A stretch of DNA of 49,286 bases from Nitrospirota bacterium (lineage in GTDB: Bacteria > Nitrospirota > Thermodesulfovibrionia > SZUA-242), in assembly GCA_027021335.1 (NCBI GenBank), contig JALUUO010000029.1:1-49286 (forward strand), given 5' to 3'. The translations under genes were made by a program, and so were the position numbers. The notes below the pieces were generated by a model. That model was not told the DNA's origin, ran no database searches, and saw only the letters and a list, made by a program, of their open reading frames with translations. The first letter of the stretch is position 1; the number at the start of each line of letters is the position of its first letter. Positions 45,051 to 49,286 of the stretch are shown one piece after another.

Positions 45051-46640
45051 ATGACAAGCAAAAAGACATTTAATGACCTGGGGCTTTCAACAAAGTTACT
45101 GGACGCAATTAATAAAAAAGGGTTTGAGGAACCAACGGCAATTCAGGCTATGACTATCCCTGTAATGCTAAGAGATGACACTAATATTATCGCTCAAGCC
45201 CAAACAGGCACGGGCAAAACAGCTGCATTTGGACTGCCACTGATCGAAATGATTAATGCGGAGTCAAAAACGGTTCAAGCACTGATTCTGGTTCCCACAC
45301 GGGAATTGGCTATTCAGGTATCAGAAGAAATCAATTCCCTTAAAGGAAACAAAAATATCAAGACAGTGCCGATATATGGTGGGCAATCTATTGACGAGCA
45401 GTTCCGTAGACTGAAAAAAGGTGTGCATATTGTAGTCGGCTCTCCGGGCAGAGTAATTGATCATCTTAATAGAAAGACACTAAAGCTCGGAAACATTGAG
45501 CACCTGATACTAGATGAAGCAGATGAAATGCTTAATATGGGATTTATCGAGGATATGGAAGAGATAATGAAGCATACAAATCCCGACAAAAGAACACTAT
45601 TGTTTTCTGCAACAATGCCGGGAAAAATAAAAAGTCTTGCACGCAAATACATGGATGGTTATGAGCTTTTGAAAGTCAAGAAAGAACAACTCACAACCAA
45701 CCTTACTGAGCAAATATATTTCGAAGTAAAAGCCTCTGATAAATTTGAGGCTCTATGCCGAATAATTGATATTGAAGATCATTTTTATGGTCTGGTTTTC
45801 TGCAGAACAAAAATTGATGTTGATTCTGTTGTAAACCACTTAACAGACAGAGGATATGACGCAGAGGCTATTCACGGAGATATATCACAGGCACAAAGAG
45901 AACGAACTCTTAGGAAATTTAAAAAACAAGGAGTAAATATACTTGTAGCAACAGATGTTGCAGCACGCGGAATTGATGTCAATAATCTCACTCATGTTAT
46001 AAACTATTCGCTCCCTCAAGATCCGGAGTCGTATGTTCATCGGATAGGCCGTACCGGAAGAGCCGGAAATGAAGGCACTGCTATTACGTTTATTACTCCA
46101 AGCGAGTATAAGCAATTGATGTTTATACAGCGAATCGCCAAGACTGATATAAAAAAATCAAAAATACCAAATGTAAAAGATATTATCAAAACAAAAAAGA
46201 AAAAAATACATGACGATATAAATTCTATCCTTGAAGATGAAATTGATATTACATATTACAACTGGGCTAAACAATTGCTCAAGGATAAAGATCCGGCAGA
46301 AGTATTATCCGCTACACTTAACTATTGTTTTGAAGAAGAACTTAATCCTGATGCTTATGGTGAAATAAAAGAAATCGGTGCAAAGGGACAGCAACTTGAT
46401 CAACAGGGCAAATCAAGGCTTTTTGTGGCATTTGGTAAAAAAGATAAGATGAATCCCAAAAAACTTGTCGAGCTTATTATGAGCAAGGTCTCAGTTAAGC
46501 CAAAACATATCAGAGATATACAGATAATGGACACTTTCTCTTTTATAACCGTTCCTTTTGATAAAGCAGAGAAAATAGTTGTCAGCTTTAAAGAAAAAGG
46601 GCAGCGGCCTCTTGTCACACATGCCAAGAAAAACAGGTAG
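45051..46640 (+). CDS. deaD: DEAD-box RNA helicase with DbpA-type RNA-binding domain
   Basis: ATP-dependent RNA helicase, 529 residues: Q motif (about 24-31), Walker A AQTGTGKT (50-57), DEAD (155-158), SAT, and HRIGRTGRAG in the second RecA domain. The C-terminal part (about 450-525, RLFVAFGKKDKMNPKKL...) is a DbpA-like RNA-binding domain, placing it near CsdA/DeaD. AGAGGA precedes the ATG. Base composition is strikingly AT-rich: hand counts give 20 G/C in 45061-45120 and 13 in 46201-46260, each of 60, against 36 of 60 in 12781-12840 within fabF. Confidence 0.93.
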   Translation: MTSKKTFNDLGLSTKLLDAINKKGFEEPTAIQAMTIPVMLRDDTNIIAQAQTGTGKTAAFGLPLIEMINAESKTVQALILVPTRELAIQVSEEINSLKGNKNIKTVPIYGGQSIDEQFRRLKKGVHIVVGSPGRVIDHLNRKTLKLGNIEHLILDEADEMLNMGFIEDMEEIMKHTNPDKRTLLFSATMPGKIKSLARKYMDGYELLKVKKEQLTTNLTEQIYFEVKASDKFEALCRIIDIEDHFYGLVFCRTKIDVDSVVNHLTDRGYDAEAIHGDISQAQRERTLRKFKKQGVNILVATDVAARGIDVNNLTHVINYSLPQDPESYVHRIGRTGRAGNEGTAITFITPSEYKQLMFIQRIAKTDIKKSKIPNVKDIIKTKKKKIHDDINSILEDEIDITYYNWAKQLLKDKDPAEVLSATLNYCFEEELNPDAYGEIKEIGAKGQQLDQQGKSRLFVAFGKKDKMNPKKLVELIMSKVSVKPKHIRDIQIMDTFSFITVPFDKAEKIVVSFKEKGQRPLVTHAKKNR

Positions 46641-46720
46641 ATTACGGTTAAATGTGTAATTAGTGCATGTCTATAAACTGGCATGATAGTGGGACTATAC
46701 ACTCTATTTAATAGCGTCTA

Positions 46721-46754
46721 AACCTCCCCCGGTACTAGAAGTCCGGGGAAGGTT
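46721..46754. terminator. Probable transcription-end hairpin between convergent genes
   Basis: AACCTCCCCCGG (46721-46732) pairs with CCGGGGAAGGTT (46743-46754) with one mismatch, around a 10-nt loop. It lies between the converging helicase and secreted-protein genes. No long U run follows on either strand, so the terminator call is tentative. Confidence 0.5.
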
Positions 46755-46790
46755 ATTATCAGACTAAAAACTGAAAACATGGCATATCTA

Positions 46791-47315
46791 CTACTGAGGC
46801 AGTGGTTCACCGCAAGACTGCAAAATGTAGGTAAAATAGGTAGCCCAATTACTGCCCGGGAAATCCAGACCATTACCCCACGCGGTTTCATAACCATCCA
46901 GTTCCACAACAGCGTGAGCTGCCAGGAATAGCTCAGTGCCTTCAAGCCATTCGCTGGAATCTATAGCATATGTATAATCGGTGACAGCCGGATCGTAATC
47001 TGCCTTATACTGAAATTTGCCCGGAATCGGATTACCTGACTTGGTTTGAGGAATACCGTCTAAGGTGTCGGCCACAGAGAGGTGTGTCTCGCTCAACCCC
47101 CAACCTCCGGCAGTGCTATATCTTACGTAAAGAAACGTCTCGTCATTCCAAATGCTGACTGTCCCGACTTCTATCACCTGGCCTCCATAAAGGGGAACAT
47201 CAACAGGAGTATCACACTCGGCCTCAGCCATACCTGTTGACATCAAGACCGAGATGATACTCAACATAACCAAAACCACTAAAGCGAAAAATATGTCTTT
47301 TCTTCTATTGTCCAT
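46791..47315 (-). CDS. Secreted or membrane-anchored protein of unknown function
   Basis: 174 residues with an N-terminal signal sequence (hydrophobic about 8-28, then AEAECDTP) and an exported beta-rich domain (QVIEVGTVSIWNDETFLYVRY, LSETHLSVADTLDGIPQTK). Similar domains occur in cell-surface proteins of methanogens and other anaerobes, without assigned function. GGAGAAATAC lies before the ATG. Two cysteines (one in the AECD segment, one near the C-terminus) could form a disulfide. Confidence 0.65.
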   Translation of the reverse strand: MDNRRKDIFFALVVLVMLSIISVLMSTGMAEAECDTPVDVPLYGGQVIEVGTVSIWNDETFLYVRYSTAGGWGLSETHLSVADTLDGIPQTKSGNPIPGKFQYKADYDPAVTDYTYAIDSSEWLEGTELFLAAHAVVELDGYETAWGNGLDFPGSNWATYFTYILQSCGEPLPQ

Positions 47316-47734
47316 TATGTATTTCTCCTATCTTTTTTCATAGATGTCTAAACCTGTCAATCATCCATAAGCTTTAGATGGTGGATCTTTACCCGTAGTT
47401 ACTCTGTGAATTCGACATTCGATTTCATTGCCGATAACTTTAGAGCATCTTTTTTTATTCATCCTCCATTTATCGTCTTCTTTTATAAAAACTTGAATGA
47501 AGAATCAATGTTCTCTTCAGGTTATTCCGGACAGGGGAATCTATTTACCCAGCCCTTCCTATTCCTCTTATGTCTCCTGTAGATTGTAGATTGACTCGGA
47601 TAGAATATTTCAAGGATAAGGCCGCCGGCATCAGTTTTAACGGCCTATGTATTTCTCCAGGCGGTTTTGACTTGAATAGTCTCCTGCCTCAAGCTCCTTA
47701 TCAAAGGTGTAAAGGACAATCTATCCAACACAAA
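47316..47734. other. Intergenic region, no gene recognised
   Basis: 419 bp without a convincing gene on either strand. The word TATGTATTTCTCC occurs both at the start of the secreted-protein gene (about 47317-47329) and again near 47645-47657. On the minus strand this is a ribosome-binding-site-like GGAGAAATACATA, and the second copy leads to no long frame. It may be a decayed duplicate of the gene start. Confidence 0.4.
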
Positions 47735-48235
47735 TTAGGGTAGTGAAGCAGGATCAGTAAATACCCAGTCACGATCTTTAACAGGCATATGACATGATGT
47801 GCAAATCTCTACCCCTTTCTGAAAAGGTTTTTGTTCCAATCCCACCCATCGTGCCCAGCCCCAATTATATGTGCTAGAGTATTTTTTCGAATCTTTAAAC
47901 ATAAATTCAGCATGTACGAATTTGCTAGGGGCCGTGGCAGCTTTCCAGTCCTTCAACTGTGTCCCTTTCCAGACAACCTTGCCGATGATGGTTCCATCGG
48001 GCCAGGGGTTTGTTTTACCTGCTCTCGCGGCCTTAATTGCGATATCATTACCTAAAATTGACCTGATAGTATTATTGTCTGTGCGATGAGATACGGCGAT
48101 AGTTGCCCAGTTTTGCCACCCCAAAGGGTACGCTATACCATTCGATGATTCAGGCGTAAAATCTGAGCTAAATGCAGTGGCTGTGATTGAAGTTACTGCT
48201 AAAAGCCAGAATATAGTTTTGATCACATTATTCAT
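47735..48235 (-). CDS. Cytochrome P460 family protein
   Basis: 166 residues with a signal peptide (cleavage near AFSS, about residue 22) and one c-type heme motif CTSCH (Cys145, Cys148, His149) close to the C-terminus, followed by MPVKDRDWVF. The order, size and IGKVVWKGTQL-like segment match cytochrome P460, a periplasmic heme protein that oxidises hydroxylamine or nitric oxide in ammonia oxidisers and occurs in other bacteria, possibly for NO detoxification. Which reaction applies here is unknown. Confidence 0.85.
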   Translation of the reverse strand: MNNVIKTIFWLLAVTSITATAFSSDFTPESSNGIAYPLGWQNWATIAVSHRTDNNTIRSILGNDIAIKAARAGKTNPWPDGTIIGKVVWKGTQLKDWKAATAPSKFVHAEFMFKDSKKYSSTYNWGWARWVGLEQKPFQKGVEICTSCHMPVKDRDWVFTDPASLP

Positions 48236-48416
48236 AGATGCTTCCTCCTACTAATTTTTGCTTGTAGCGCTAACGCCGAAATAAGCAGTATTCTTTTCAC
48301 ACCACTGGCGCAAAGCTCCAGGTGGCACTTCCTAAAAGGTGTCCGTGGTCTTTGCCCCAGTAAAGGGATGGATTGAGTAGCAAAACATGCTCAGATCACA
48401 GTCTTTATACTCTATA

Positions 48417-49016
48417 CTACCGTGAACGCCGGTATGTGCCCACCAACCGCGCCTGCCCGATAATTTTACCCTGTATCGCTGCTTCAAGTTGAGCCTTAGT
48501 GGCTTTGCCAAGGTCCGGCAGCATGGTATCGAGAGCATAAAGCTTGTAAAAGTAGCGGTGGCGGCCGATAGGCGGACATGGGCCTCCATATCCTGTCCGT
48601 TTCCAGTCGTTTATGCCTTGCTTTGTCATATTGGGAAGGTCATTTATTCCAATGTTTTCAGACAGGCTGGTTGCGGTTGGAGGAAGATTGTAAAGCAGCC
48701 AATGAACCCAGGTTACCTTCGGGGCCTCCGGGTCAGGAGCATCCGGATCATCCATAATCAGAACAAGGCTTTCGGTTCCCTCGGGCAGGCCGGACCATGA
48801 CAGAGGTGGAGAAATATTTTCACCGTCACAAGTATAACGCTTGGGAATCTCTTCGTTATTAGAAAATGCCGCAGATGTAATAATAAAGCTCATGGACTTC
48901 CCCCTTTCCTTACTGTTTTTTGATGCCGCTGTAGAAACGGCTCCAAATCCTGTCATAAACAAAACAGAGGCAGCAACAAAACATAAGATGACAGAAGGTA
49001 ACGAGATTATTTTCAT
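48417..49016 (-). CDS. Exported YbhB/YbcL-type PEBP protein
   Basis: Raf-kinase-inhibitor/phosphatidylethanolamine-binding-protein fold, 199 residues: signal sequence (about 1-30), then SAAFSNNEEIPKRYTCDG, DDPDAPDPEAPKVTWVHWLL and YGGPCPPIGRHRYFYKLYALD, the ligand-pocket motifs of bacterial YbhB. E. coli relatives are cytoplasmic or periplasmic with no settled function. It is the middle of three exported proteins at this end of the window. Confidence 0.88.
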   Translation of the reverse strand: MKIISLPSVILCFVAASVLFMTGFGAVSTAASKNSKERGKSMSFIITSAAFSNNEEIPKRYTCDGENISPPLSWSGLPEGTESLVLIMDDPDAPDPEAPKVTWVHWLLYNLPPTATSLSENIGINDLPNMTKQGINDWKRTGYGGPCPPIGRHRYFYKLYALDTMLPDLGKATKAQLEAAIQGKIIGQARLVGTYRRSR

Positions 49017-49077
49017 AGTTCTACTTTAAAAAATCTACAAGGGTAACGGATCATTCACCCCCTGCATAGCGGTTACC

Positions 49078-49286
49078 CTAAAACTCCATTTTTAAAAGAG
49101 AAGTTTTATAGGTAGTTCCACGCTTTGTATACTCGATAAGAGGCGTGGGCAAACCTACGGTGACGGTATCCCTTTTTATTGACACCAGGCTGGTGGTTTC
49201 AACTACACCCACTAAAATACCCAGAACAGTTCCTGCCACAACACCTCCACCTATTTTCTGTCCCGGATTATCCTGGTCAATAGCAT
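49078..49286 (-). CDS. Partial glycine-zipper-like envelope protein (5' end beyond the window)
   Basis: Read on the minus strand from the right edge, a frame stays open for 69 codons and ends at TAG (49078-49080). It contains a Gly/Val-rich helix (GGGVVAGTVLGILVGVVE) followed by a charged tail ending LLKMEF. Such Gly-zipper segments occur in small outer-membrane lipoproteins and membrane-spanning peptides. The N-terminus is off the window. Confidence 0.55.
   Translation of the reverse strand, partial: AIDQDNPGQKIGGGVVAGTVLGILVGVVETTSLVSIKRDTVTVGLPTPLIEYTKRGTTYKTSLLKMEF

Overview
The window reads as ordinary chromosome of an anaerobic or facultatively anaerobic Gram-negative bacterium, most likely a member of the Desulfobacterota (former Deltaproteobacteria). 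The grounds are indirect: class III ribonucleotide reductase under B12 riboswitch control, RNase Y beside a YmdB-type phosphodiesterase in a cell that also has an outer-membrane beta-barrel protein, a ferredoxin-fused EtfA, a NifA-like activator behind amt-glnB, and family 4 uracil-DNA glycosylase. No rRNA is present, so the taxonomic call is inference.

Layout. 1-3565: two divergent cobalamin riboswitches. The minus-strand one ends in an intrinsic terminator and serves a gene beyond the left edge; the plus-strand one leads nrdD-nrdG. 3825-14074: a clear sigma70-type promoter followed by yceD-rpmF-plsX-fabH, an inserted acyl-CoA dehydrogenase-etfB-etfA block, then fabD-fabG-acpP-fabF-rnc. This is the fatty-acid and phospholipid initiation cluster with a flavin-based electron-transfer module inside it. 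14531-18699: outer-membrane protein, ammonium transporter, PII protein, terminator, NifA-like activator (nitrogen control).

18805-27469, mostly minus strand: udg4, nadK, tsaE, CBS protein, HU, tRNA-Leu, phosphomannomutase, tRNA-Phe, hom, leuD, miaA (no canonical start codon in reach of its P-loop), folK; one small plus-strand HMA protein. 27570-34631: two small Cys-rich proteins, MGMT, gpmA (minus), larC, CNNM/CorC-type protein, nadE, rsmI. 34638-38763, minus strand: ymdB-like, rny, rarA and an unrecognised protein. 39094-46640, plus strand: rbfA-nrnA-truB, smc and an AT-rich DEAD-box helicase gene.

46791-49286, minus strand, is accessory in character: four exported or envelope proteins (an unrecognised secreted protein, cytochrome P460, a YbhB/PEBP protein, and a partial glycine-zipper protein cut by the right edge).

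I found no clear phage, IS element, CRISPR array or toxin-antitoxin system. The most interesting material is regulatory: the paired B12 riboswitches, and a perfect hairpin that buries the nrdD ribosome-binding site inside a possible leader ORF.
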